The notes under the pieces: model-generated
Database searches by the model: none
What the model was told of the DNA's origin: nothing
Seen by the model: only the letters and a program-made list of their open reading frames with translations
In this document: piece by piece, positions 1-5,373 of the stretch
How the letters are laid out: each line of letters begins with the position of its first letter
Position numbering within the stretch: the first letter of the stretch is position 1
Source: Bacillota bacterium
GTDB lineage: Bacteria; Bacillota; Bacilli; Bacillales; Cytobacillaceae
Assembly: GCA_023387295.1 (NCBI GenBank)
Contig: JAEWIG010000023.1
Span: forward strand, 1 to 6,731
Direction of reading: 5' to 3'
DNA length: 6,731 nucleotides
Translations under genes and position numbers: made by a program

Positions 1-1
1 A

Positions 2-757
2 TGTTTATTTTTATTGCTTTTTTATTTACAAACGACAATGGGAAGCAAACCATATATTCGTACATATGTTAACGTGGATGAAATCCTCGAAGCAGCTGAT
101 CAATATATGAAGGAGAGAGCCCCTGAAATCACAAGATTTGAAGCCTCATGTACGTCGGATATTGTTGGGATTGATCACTTAACCCATACACTAAAGCGTG
201 CGATAGAGCATTTCGGTCAATCAGAACTAGGAAAGCTACGATTTGTAACGAAGTTTCATCATGTCGACCATCTACTTGATGCGAAACATAATGGAAAAAC
301 CCGCTTTCGCTTTAGTGTGAATGCAGATTATGTGATAAAAAACTTTGAACCTCGTACCTCACCACTTGCGAAAAGGATTGAAGCGGCAGGAAAAGTAGCG
401 AGAGCAGGATATCCACTTGGTTTTATTGTCGCCCCCATCTATTTACATGAAGGCTGGGAGGAGGGCTATTTCCATATGTTTGAACGACTTGATGCTGAAC
501 TTCCATTAGAAGCTAAAAAAGATATTACATTTGAATTTATTCAACATCGCTTTACAAAACCAGCAAAAAAAGTGATTGAAAAAAATTATCCCATGACAAA
601 ACTAGAATTGGATGAGACGGCAAGAAGATATAAATGGGGAAAGTATGGAATAGGAAAGTATATTTATCAAAAAGAAGAAGAAGAAGAGATAAAAAATCAT
701 CTTTACACATATATGGAGAGATTTTTCCCAAATGCAAAGCTAGAATATTTTACATGA
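2..757 (+). CDS. splB: Spore photoproduct lyase, C-terminal fragment with broken 5' end
   Basis: SplB is a radical-SAM enzyme that directly reverses the spore photoproduct (5-thyminyl-5,6-dihydrothymine) in UV-exposed spore DNA during germination. The match runs from the YLQTTMGSKPY segment (Tyr codon at 23-25) to the terminal KLEYFT. These 244 residues are what is expected for the part of the ~342-residue Bacillus enzyme after the cluster cysteines. The segment EASCTSDIVG is present; its Cys codon (149-151) corresponds to the hydrogen-donating Cys141 of B. subtilis. The CxxxCxxC motif that should lie immediately upstream is absent: bases 2-22 read C-L-F-L-L-L-F in frame. The frame is open to the window edge, so no true start can be assigned; a TTG at 14 has no Shine-Dalgarno site. 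As it stands the product could not bind the 4Fe-4S cluster. It may be a pseudogene, a gene split by an insertion, or an assembly or sequencing fault. Family identity is certain; intactness is not. Confidence 0.9.
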   Translation, partial: CLFLLLFYLQTTMGSKPYIRTYVNVDEILEAADQYMKERAPEITRFEASCTSDIVGIDHLTHTLKRAIEHFGQSELGKLRFVTKFHHVDHLLDAKHNGKTRFRFSVNADYVIKNFEPRTSPLAKRIEAAGKVARAGYPLGFIVAPIYLHEGWEEGYFHMFERLDAELPLEAKKDITFEFIQHRFTKPAKKVIEKNYPMTKLELDETARRYKWGKYGIGKYIYQKEEEEEIKNHLYTYMERFFPNAKLEYFT

Positions 758-787
758 AAGTATTTGAATATTTAATGAATATGCAAA

Positions 788-832
788 AAAACGCTTGAGA
801 AATAATTATTTCAGGCGTTTTAGCTATTTTTA
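788..832 (+). terminator. Intrinsic terminator after splB
   Basis: AAAACGC (788-794) pairs with GCGTTTT (815-821). The stem continues inward with a T-G wobble and three further pairs to about 11 bp, around an A/T-rich loop. A T-run (827-831) follows. It lies 30 bases after the splB stop codon and closes that transcription unit. Confidence 0.7.
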
Positions 833-868
833 CGTAAATTATCGATTATATTTTGGTTTTTTATAAAA

Positions 869-898
869 TTGCTCGACTTTTGTAATAGGTTGTACAAT
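869..898 (+). promoter_or_regulatory. Possible promoter of the AraC-type regulator gene
   Basis: TACAAT (893-898, five of six matches to the -10 consensus) is preceded by a weak TTGCTC (869-874) at 18 bp. Transcription would start near 905, giving a short leader. The -35 is poor and the area is A/T-rich, so this is a tentative call. A small palindrome, TTGTACAA (890-897), overlaps the -10. No copy of the 12-bp repeat seen downstream of the gene occurs here. Confidence 0.3.
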
Positions 899-921
899 GC
901 TAGTATTGGTTAAAATATTTT

Positions 922-927
922 GGGGAG
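922..927 (+). promoter_or_regulatory. Ribosome binding site that decides the regulator start
   Basis: GGGGAG lies only 3 bases before the ATG at 931 but 9 bases before the ATG at 937. The second spacing is normal for Bacillus, so 937 is the better start; using 931 would add only Met-Lys. Confidence 0.6.
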
Positions 928-936
928 TTAATGAAA

Positions 937-2139
937 ATGCATAATAAAAATGAAATTATCGCCTTCTTGTTCAATCAATTAAAAGTACATAATCATTTGA
1001 TTGGAGTTGCTGCAGGTTCAGGAATGACAGGTAAATATGCTGAGCAAGGAGGAGCAGATTTTATTTTAGCATTAAGTGCAGGACGGTATCGACAAATGGG
1101 TGTTAGTTCATTGGCAGGGTTTCTCCCCTTTGGTAACAGTAATCAATTAGTGCTTGAGTTTGCGTCAAAAGAACTCGTGCCATCAATAAAAAAAATCCCT
1201 GTTTGCTTCGGAATATGTGCAACAGATCCAACTATTGATTTAAAGGAATTTATCAATCTGATAAAAGAGAAGGGCTTTACAGGAATTAATAATTTTCCGA
1301 GTGTTGGATTAATAGATGGTATGTTTCGCGAAGCATTAGAAGAACAAGGAATTACATATGATAAAGAGGTTGAAGCGATTCGAATTGCTAATGAAATTGG
1401 GTTATTTACAGTTGCATTCGTATTTAATGAGAGTCAGGCGTTAAAAATGGTAGAAGCAGGTGCTGATGTCATCTGCGTACATTTTGGATTGACTAAGGGT
1501 GGCAAATTAGGAGCGAAAAAAATCCAATCCTTGCAGTCGGCGAAAAAAATGGCAGTCAATATATTTAAACGTTGTAATCAAGTAAACCCAAACATTATTA
1601 AAATGATTTATGGCGGTCCAGTCAACAATCCGAAAGATGTTCAATTTATGTATGATGATACTGAAATAATGGGTTATATTGGCGGTTCCGCATTTGAAAG
1701 AATTCCATCTGAACAAACTATTTTAGAAGTCACAAAATCATTTAAACAGACGAATGATTTTCATTATAATGAATTAATTGAGAAAATTACCGATGGAATC
1801 GGCAGTCAAGCTGATTATGTTGAGTTCGTAAAAAAATACGTTTGGCTAAACTATATGAATGATATTTCCTTAAATGAAATTGCTGAAGTCCTTCGTCTTT
1901 CTCGGTCTTATTTAAGTACATTATTTAAAAAAGAAGTCGGTGTTTCATTTACAACTTATCTTATTGATTTTCGTCTTAATCGAGCGATTGAATTGTTAAA
2001 AAAAGAAAAATTGCCCTTTGCGATAATTGCAGAAATGGTGGGGTATCCGAATTATTCTCAGTTTAGTAAAATTTTTAAAAAGCATAAGGGACAGTCCCCT
2101 CTCAATTACATGAAAAATAACATAAACACAAATTTATAG
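937..2139 (+). CDS. Transcription regulator: PEP-hydrolase-like TIM barrel fused to AraC-type HTH
   Basis: A 400-residue protein with two parts. Residues ~2-270 are a TIM-barrel domain of the PEP_hydrolase/TIM-br_sig_trns family (PF09370), shown by AGRYR (48-52), TDP (96-98), NFPSVGLIDG (119-128), FGLT (183-186) and GGP (226-228). Residues ~294-392 are an AraC/XylS DNA-binding domain with two helix-turn-helix units: SLNEIAEVLRLSRSYLSTLF (311-330) and IAEMVGYPNYSQFSKIFKKH (364-383). From established knowledge, this barrel also occurs as the N-terminal domain of sigma-54-dependent activators, where a small-molecule sensing role has been proposed. A ligand-responsive cytoplasmic regulator of the two genes that follow is therefore inferred. 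The barrel is a close paralogue of the protein encoded at 3474-4304 (84 identities over ~170 columns by hand), but the HGGP histidine of that protein is Tyr here. The last codons of the gene contain the first copy of the putative operator repeat. Family assignment is firm; ligand and target are inferred. Confidence 0.88.
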   Translation: MHNKNEIIAFLFNQLKVHNHLIGVAAGSGMTGKYAEQGGADFILALSAGRYRQMGVSSLAGFLPFGNSNQLVLEFASKELVPSIKKIPVCFGICATDPTIDLKEFINLIKEKGFTGINNFPSVGLIDGMFREALEEQGITYDKEVEAIRIANEIGLFTVAFVFNESQALKMVEAGADVICVHFGLTKGGKLGAKKIQSLQSAKKMAVNIFKRCNQVNPNIIKMIYGGPVNNPKDVQFMYDDTEIMGYIGGSAFERIPSEQTILEVTKSFKQTNDFHYNELIEKITDGIGSQADYVEFVKKYVWLNYMNDISLNEIAEVLRLSRSYLSTLFKKEVGVSFTTYLIDFRLNRAIELLKKEKLPFAIIAEMVGYPNYSQFSKIFKKHKGQSPLNYMKNNINTNL

Positions 2140-2151
2140 AACATAAACACA
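2119..2151 (+). promoter_or_regulatory. Tandem 12-bp direct repeats, putative AraC-type operator
   Basis: AACATAAACACA occurs perfectly at 2119-2130 and at 2140-2151, with starts 21 bp apart (two helical turns). That is the phasing of classical AraC-family half-sites such as araI1/araI2. The first copy lies in the last codons of the regulator gene and the second just after its stop codon, abutting the candidate -35 of the downstream operon. The repeats are directly visible; the role as binding site is inferred from geometry and from the adjacent AraC-domain gene. Confidence 0.6.
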
Positions 2152-2180
2152 TTAACTTTCTATAAATAAAGCGATATCAT
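2152..2180 (+). promoter_or_regulatory. Candidate sigma-A promoter of the Tm-1-like operon
   Basis: TTAACT (2152-2157, four of six to TTGACA) and TATCAT (2175-2180, five of six to TATAAT) are separated by exactly 17 bp; transcription would start near 2187. The -35 begins on the base after the second operator repeat, as in AraC-type class II activation. The -10 lies inside the left arm of the regulator's terminator, so operon mRNA would begin in the loop and lack that arm. Another possible -10, TATAAA at 2161-2166, has no good -35. Confidence 0.5.
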
Positions 2181-2222
2181 TAGATTAATTAAAAGATGAA
2201 ATCGCTTTCTTTTGGTTTTTTA
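2168..2222 (+). terminator. Terminator of the regulator gene, overlapping the operon promoter
   Basis: AAAGCGATATCAT (2168-2180) pairs with GATGAAATCGCTTT (2195-2208): eight base pairs, one mismatch, then four more, with an A/T-rich loop. A T-rich tail containing TTTTTT follows. It ends about 27 bases before the GTG of the next gene, leaving no room for a complete promoter downstream of it. A read-through or attenuation role is an alternative to simple termination. Confidence 0.7.
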
Positions 2223-2248
2223 AGTTCATTTTAAGAGGGGGAAATACG

Positions 2249-3472
2249 GTGAAAACAATTGCGTTAGCTGGTACTTTTGATACGAAAGGAAAAGAGTTTC
2301 TATTTGTTAAGGAGTTAATTGAATCTTTAGGTGTAAAGACGTTAACCATTCATACTGGAGTATTTGAACCAGTATTTGAACCTGATATTTCTAATGCTGA
2401 AATCTTTGCAGCTGTGGGAGCGAATTTACAAGAAATCGTCGAGAAAAGAGATCGTGCAACGGCAACGGATACTTTATCAAGAGGGATGGAAATTCTCTTG
2501 CCTAAATTGTTCGAGGAAGGAAAATTTGATGGAATCCTGTCATTTGGTGGTACTGGTGGCTCTTCGATTGTAACTGCAGGAATGAGAGCACTACCAATAG
2601 GTGTACCAAAAATTATGGTTTCCACTGTTGCTTCAGGAAACACAGAGCCTTACATTGGGACAAGCGATATTATCATGATGCCATCTGTTGTTGATGTTGC
2701 AGGATTAAATGTGATCTCAACGCAAATTTTTACCAATGCCGTATTTGCGATTGTCGGTATGGTTAAATTTGAACATAAGGAAGTTGTGGAGAAAAAGCCG
2801 TTAATTGCTGCAACGATGTTTGGTTTGACAACACCGTGCATCAATTTTGCTAAGGAATATTTAGAAGAAAAGGGATTTGAAGTTTTAATTTTCCATGCGA
2901 CTGGTGTAGGTGGAAAAACGATGGAAAGTCTTATCTCAAATGGGTTTATCGATGGTGTACTTGATATTACAACAACTGAATGGGCAGATGAGCTTATGGG
3001 TGGAGTATTAAATGCTGGACCACAGCGATTAGAAGCTGCTGCAAAAAATAAAGTGCCGCAAGTTGTTTCGGTAGGTGCTTTAGATATGGTAAACTTCGGT
3101 CCATTTGATTCTGTTCCTAGAGAATATGAAGGACGTAATTTCTATAAGCATAATCCAACTGTTACTTTAATGCGAACAACGATTGATGAAAATAAACAAC
3201 TAGGTGAAGTCATAGCAGAAAAACTAAATATGGCTGAAACGCACACAGCATTAATTTTACCTTTAAAAGGTTTATCAGGTATTGATCTAGAGGGACAACC
3301 GTTCTACGGTCCAGAAGAGGACAAAATGCTATTTGATACATTAAAGCAAAATGTCGATCAAACGAAGGTTGAGCTTATTGAAATGGAAACAGATATAAAC
3401 GATAAGGCTTTTGCAGTAGCTGCTGCCGAAAAATTAGTTCAGCTAATCAATGAAAAGAAGGGAGAACTTTAA
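2249..3472 (+). CDS. Tm-1-like ATP-binding domain protein (UPF0261)
   Basis: A 407-residue soluble protein of the UPF0261 family (PF06792), homologous to the N-terminal domain of the tomato antiviral protein Tm-1. Visible family features are GTFDTKG (8-14), FGGTGGSS (99-106), the segment around ALPIGVPKIMVSTVASGNTE (114-133), HATGVGGKTME (216-226) and NPTVTLMRTT (302-311). The length is typical for stand-alone bacterial members. The N-terminal glycine-rich half is the reported ATP-binding part in the plant relative; the bacterial reaction is unknown. The GTG start is supported by a strong Shine-Dalgarno site (AAGAGGGGG, 2233-2241) 7 bases upstream and by the immediate start of the conserved MKTIALAGTFDTKG segment. 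The next gene begins one base after its stop codon, with its Shine-Dalgarno site inside the last codons here, so the two are translated from one mRNA and probably coupled. The putative operator and promoter lie directly upstream. Confidence 0.9.
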   Translation: MKTIALAGTFDTKGKEFLFVKELIESLGVKTLTIHTGVFEPVFEPDISNAEIFAAVGANLQEIVEKRDRATATDTLSRGMEILLPKLFEEGKFDGILSFGGTGGSSIVTAGMRALPIGVPKIMVSTVASGNTEPYIGTSDIIMMPSVVDVAGLNVISTQIFTNAVFAIVGMVKFEHKEVVEKKPLIAATMFGLTTPCINFAKEYLEEKGFEVLIFHATGVGGKTMESLISNGFIDGVLDITTTEWADELMGGVLNAGPQRLEAAAKNKVPQVVSVGALDMVNFGPFDSVPREYEGRNFYKHNPTVTLMRTTIDENKQLGEVIAEKLNMAETHTALILPLKGLSGIDLEGQPFYGPEEDKMLFDTLKQNVDQTKVELIEMETDINDKAFAVAAAEKLVQLINEKKGEL

Positions 3473-3473
3473 G

Positions 3474-4304
3474 ATGCTTCATTTATCAAGACAAGAAATA
3501 TTAAATCGTTTCAAAGAGGAAATTGCGAAAGGCAATATTTTATTAGGTGTTGGAGCTGGTACAGGTATTACAGCCAAAAGCAGTGAAGCTGGCGGAGCAG
3601 ATATGCTAATTGTCTACAATTCAGGCCGTTATAGAATGGCTGGTCGTGGTTCATTAGCAGGCTTGCTATCATATGGAGATGCAAATGAAATTGTTGTAGA
3701 AATGGGAAGAGAAGTATTACCTGTTGTGAAAGATACTCCTGTTCTAGCTGGGGTTAATGGAACAGATCCTTTCAGAGTGATGGAAGTTTTCTTGAAGCAA
3801 TTGAAGGATCAAGGCTTTAATGGGGTGCAAAATTTCCCGACTGTCGGTTTAATTGATGGTGTATTCCGTCAAAATCTCGAAGAAACAGGTATGGGCTATG
3901 ATCTAGAAGTTGAAATGATTAGAAAAGCTCATGAATTAGATATGTTAACAACTCCATATGTTTTTGATGAAGAGCAAGCAAAGAAAATGGCTGAAGCTGG
4001 GGCCGATATTTTAGTAGCTCATATGGGATTAACAACGAAGGGCACCATTGGAGCGCATACTGCATTAACTCTAGATGATTGTGTTGAAAAAATTCAAGGG
4101 ATTATTAATGCTGGTAAATCAGTTAATCCAGATATTATGGTCATTTGTCATGGAGGTCCAATTGCAGAACCAGAGGATGCTGCATATGTAATTGAAAAAG
4201 TAGATGGTATTGTTGGTTTCTTCGGTGCATCAAGTATTGAGCGGTTTGCTGCTGAAAAAGGCATTAGAGAGCAATCGGAAGCTTTCAAGAAAATTGGAAA
4301 ATAA
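3474..4304 (+). CDS. PEP-hydrolase-family TIM-barrel protein, Tm-1 C-terminal domain homologue
   Basis: A 276-residue single-domain protein of PF09370, the family databases name phosphoenolpyruvate hydrolase. Its activity has not been established for this Tm-1-associated branch. Motifs are GVGAGTGIT (25-33), NSGRYRMAGRGSLAG (49-63), TDP (97-99), NFPTVGLIDG (120-129), HMGLTT (183-188), CHGGPI (225-230) and GASSIER (251-257). There are no membrane segments or signal peptide, so it acts in the cytoplasm. The ATG at 3474 has AAGGGAG (3458-3464) 9 bases upstream; an ATG at 3450 in the same frame would add eight residues, overlap the previous gene and lie ahead of that Shine-Dalgarno site, so it is rejected. 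The gene forms a two-gene operon with the UPF0261 gene and mirrors the domain order of plant Tm-1. The likely role is catalysis or substrate binding together with the ATP-binding partner, on an unknown compound. Confidence 0.9.
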   Translation: MLHLSRQEILNRFKEEIAKGNILLGVGAGTGITAKSSEAGGADMLIVYNSGRYRMAGRGSLAGLLSYGDANEIVVEMGREVLPVVKDTPVLAGVNGTDPFRVMEVFLKQLKDQGFNGVQNFPTVGLIDGVFRQNLEETGMGYDLEVEMIRKAHELDMLTTPYVFDEEQAKKMAEAGADILVAHMGLTTKGTIGAHTALTLDDCVEKIQGIINAGKSVNPDIMVICHGGPIAEPEDAAYVIEKVDGIVGFFGASSIERFAAEKGIREQSEAFKKIGK

Positions 4305-4323
4305 TATTTATACTTAATTAGTT

Positions 4324-4367
4324 AAGGCGTCTTTTCATTCTTATTGGAATGAAGAGACGCCTTTTTT
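4324..4367 (+). terminator. Strong terminator of the Tm-1-like operon
   Basis: AAGGCGTCTTTTCATTC (4324-4340) pairs across a six-base loop with GAATGAAGAGACGCCTT (4347-4363) along all 17 positions, with one G-T wobble. TTTTTT (4362-4367) ends the element. It starts 20 bases after the last stop codon of the operon. Confidence 0.93.
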
Positions 4368-4371
4368 AAAA

Positions 4372-4383
4372 TATGGTACCATA
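4372..4383. repeat. Perfect 12-bp palindrome ahead of the HAD gene promoter
   Basis: TATGGTACCATA is a perfect inverted repeat with no spacer, lying 11 bases before the candidate -35 of the next gene. Its size and placement would suit a dimeric repressor or activator site, but I do not recognise it as a known operator. Confidence 0.35.
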
Positions 4384-4393
4384 AAGGATATAT

Positions 4394-4424
4394 TTGGGAT
4401 TTAATCGGAGTTCTCCTATATAAT
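4394..4424 (+). promoter_or_regulatory. Candidate sigma-A promoter of the HAD hydrolase gene
   Basis: TATAAT (4419-4424), a perfect -10 hexamer, sits in the string TATATAAT, about 25 bases before the start codon. The best -35 is TTGGGA (4394-4399), 19 bp from TATAAT or 17 bp from the overlapping TATATA (4417-4422). Since a strong terminator precedes it, the gene needs a promoter here. Confidence 0.5.
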
Positions 4425-4449
4425 AAAAAGGAATGGAGGGAATATTATA

Positions 4450-5076
4450 TTGATAAAATACGTTGTTTTTGATTTTGACGGTACATTAGCGGATTCCAAG
4501 CATATTTTTGTATCTGCCTGGAATAGTCTAGCGGATAAATATAATTTTAAAAAGCTTAAACAAGAGGAACTAGACTTATTTCAAAAGATGACGATGAAAG
4601 AAAGAGGAAAAAAGTTAAACTTTCCAATGTATAAAGTACCAGTTATCATTCCTGAATTATATAAATCGTTTAGTGAATCGTTAATGGAGATTTCTCTATT
4701 TCCAGGAATAAAAGAAATGTTGAAGGAACTAGAGACGAACGGCTATCAAATTGCGATTATTTCGTCCAATTCAGAAGAGAATATTAAAGAGTTCTTGAAA
4801 CAGAAAGAAATTGAAAATATCTCAGAAGTGCATTGTTCAAGTCGTATTTTTGGAAAGGATAAAATGATTAGCAAATTTCTTAAGTCAAACAACTTAGAAC
4901 CTACAGAAGTGATCTATGTGGGTGATGAAGAACGAGATATTATTGCCTGTAAGAAAACGAACGTAAAGGTTATTTGGGTAAACTGGGGCTACGATGCTGA
5001 AGAAGTAGTTCAATCAGTAGAACCAGACTATATGGTTTCTTCACCCGAAAAAATTTTAGAAGTGGTAAGAGGGTAA
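4450..5076 (+). CDS. HAD-superfamily hydrolase, phosphoglycolate-phosphatase-like
   Basis: A 208-residue cytoplasmic phosphatase of the haloacid dehalogenase superfamily with all four motifs. Motif I is DFDGTL (8-13), with nucleophile Asp8 and general acid Asp10. Motif II is SSN (105-107), motif III is Lys136 in FGKDK, and motif IV is GDEERD (158-163), which binds Mg2+. The helical cap inserted between motifs I and II (about residues 16-85) is the type seen in phosphoglycolate phosphatase and beta-phosphoglucomutase relatives, but the substrate cannot be read from it. The start is TTG at 4450, supported by GGAGGG (4435-4440) 9 bases upstream and by the immediate start of the first beta-strand (KYVVFDFDG). 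It is flanked by terminators on both sides and so is probably monocistronic and separate from the preceding operon. The family is certain; the specific activity is open. Confidence 0.9.
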   Translation: MIKYVVFDFDGTLADSKHIFVSAWNSLADKYNFKKLKQEELDLFQKMTMKERGKKLNFPMYKVPVIIPELYKSFSESLMEISLFPGIKEMLKELETNGYQIAIISSNSEENIKEFLKQKEIENISEVHCSSRIFGKDKMISKFLKSNNLEPTEVIYVGDEERDIIACKKTNVKVIWVNWGYDAEEVVQSVEPDYMVSSPEKILEVVRG

Positions 5077-5078
5077 TC

Positions 5079-5116
5079 AAAAAGTTCTTGCTATATAAAG
5101 GCAGGAACTTTTTTTA
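5079..5116 (+). terminator. Intrinsic terminator of the HAD hydrolase gene
   Basis: AAAAAGTTCTTGC (5079-5091) pairs with GCAGGAACTTTTT (5101-5113), a 13-bp stem with one G-T wobble and a nine-base loop. The T-run extends to 5115. It begins two bases after the stop codon. Confidence 0.9.
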
Positions 5117-5373
5117 TTGAGCTACATGGACATTCTATATGAAATATTTATCAAAATGAAACATATAGTATATCAATTTAGTAAAATAATCGAAAACTAA
5201 TTGAAACAATTGTAATAATTAGATACATTAATAGAGAGAGGTTTATGACGAAAAAATACTAGAATTGTAGAAAATAGTAAAAATATGACAACTTTTTCGC
5301 CTTTTTATTCGTCTTATAAACAAAGCAAGATATTTAATCAACAAGAATGACAATGGATGGTAAGGTGGAGCAA
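5117..5373. other. A/T-rich intergenic region before the deacetylase gene
   Basis: About 260 bases with no convincing gene. Besides the promoter listed separately, it holds an imperfect sporulation-type promoter match (ATATT at 5144-5148 and CATATAGTA at 5162-5170). It also holds a five-codon open frame, MTKKY, at 5245-5262 preceded by an AGAGAGAGG Shine-Dalgarno-like run (5233-5241), and several weak A/T dyads such as AATTG-AAA-CAATT (5199-5211). Nothing here resembles an RNA gene or riboswitch that I can recognise. Confidence 0.5.
5201..5229 (+). promoter_or_regulatory. Candidate sigma-A promoter of the polysaccharide deacetylase gene
   Basis: TTGAAA (5201-5206, five of six) and TACATT (5224-5229, four of six) are separated by 17 bp, with a predicted start near 5236. 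This gives an untranslated leader of about 140 bases. The context is very A/T-rich, so chance matches are likely and the call is moderate at best. Confidence 0.4.

Noticed and set aside
14..16. TTG as a real start codon for the SplB fragment
   Set aside because: It has no Shine-Dalgarno site, the frame is open upstream to the edge, and a protein starting here would lack the cluster-binding motif.
552..737. Open frame on the minus strand inside splB
   Set aside because: Antisense to strongly conserved SplB codons, low-complexity Leu/Phe-rich product, no Shine-Dalgarno site or family resemblance.
1507..1716. Open frame on the minus strand inside the regulator gene
   Set aside because: Antisense to the conserved barrel domain; product resembles nothing and has no translation signals.
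2350..2844. Two minus-strand open frames and one plus-strand shifted frame inside the UPF0261 gene
   Set aside because: All overlap conserved codons of the Tm-1-like protein in other frames and have no independent support.
3450..3473. Upstream start for the free TIM-barrel protein
   Set aside because: It would overlap the previous gene and precede the AAGGGAG site that correctly spaces the ATG at 3474.
4304..4450. HAD phosphatase as third gene of the Tm-1-like operon
   Set aside because: A near-perfect 17-bp terminator and a separate TATAAT-containing promoter lie between them, so co-transcription is unlikely.
5157..5207. TGAAAC motifs (5157 and 5202) as ECF-sigma (W/X/M type) -35 elements
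   Set aside because: No CGTC/CGTA-like -10 element lies 16-17 bases downstream of either copy.
5347..5373. Upstream starts (5347 and 5353) for the deacetylase
   Set aside because: No Shine-Dalgarno site precedes them, whereas AAGGTGG fits the ATG at 5374, which also gives a typical basic signal-anchor N-terminus.
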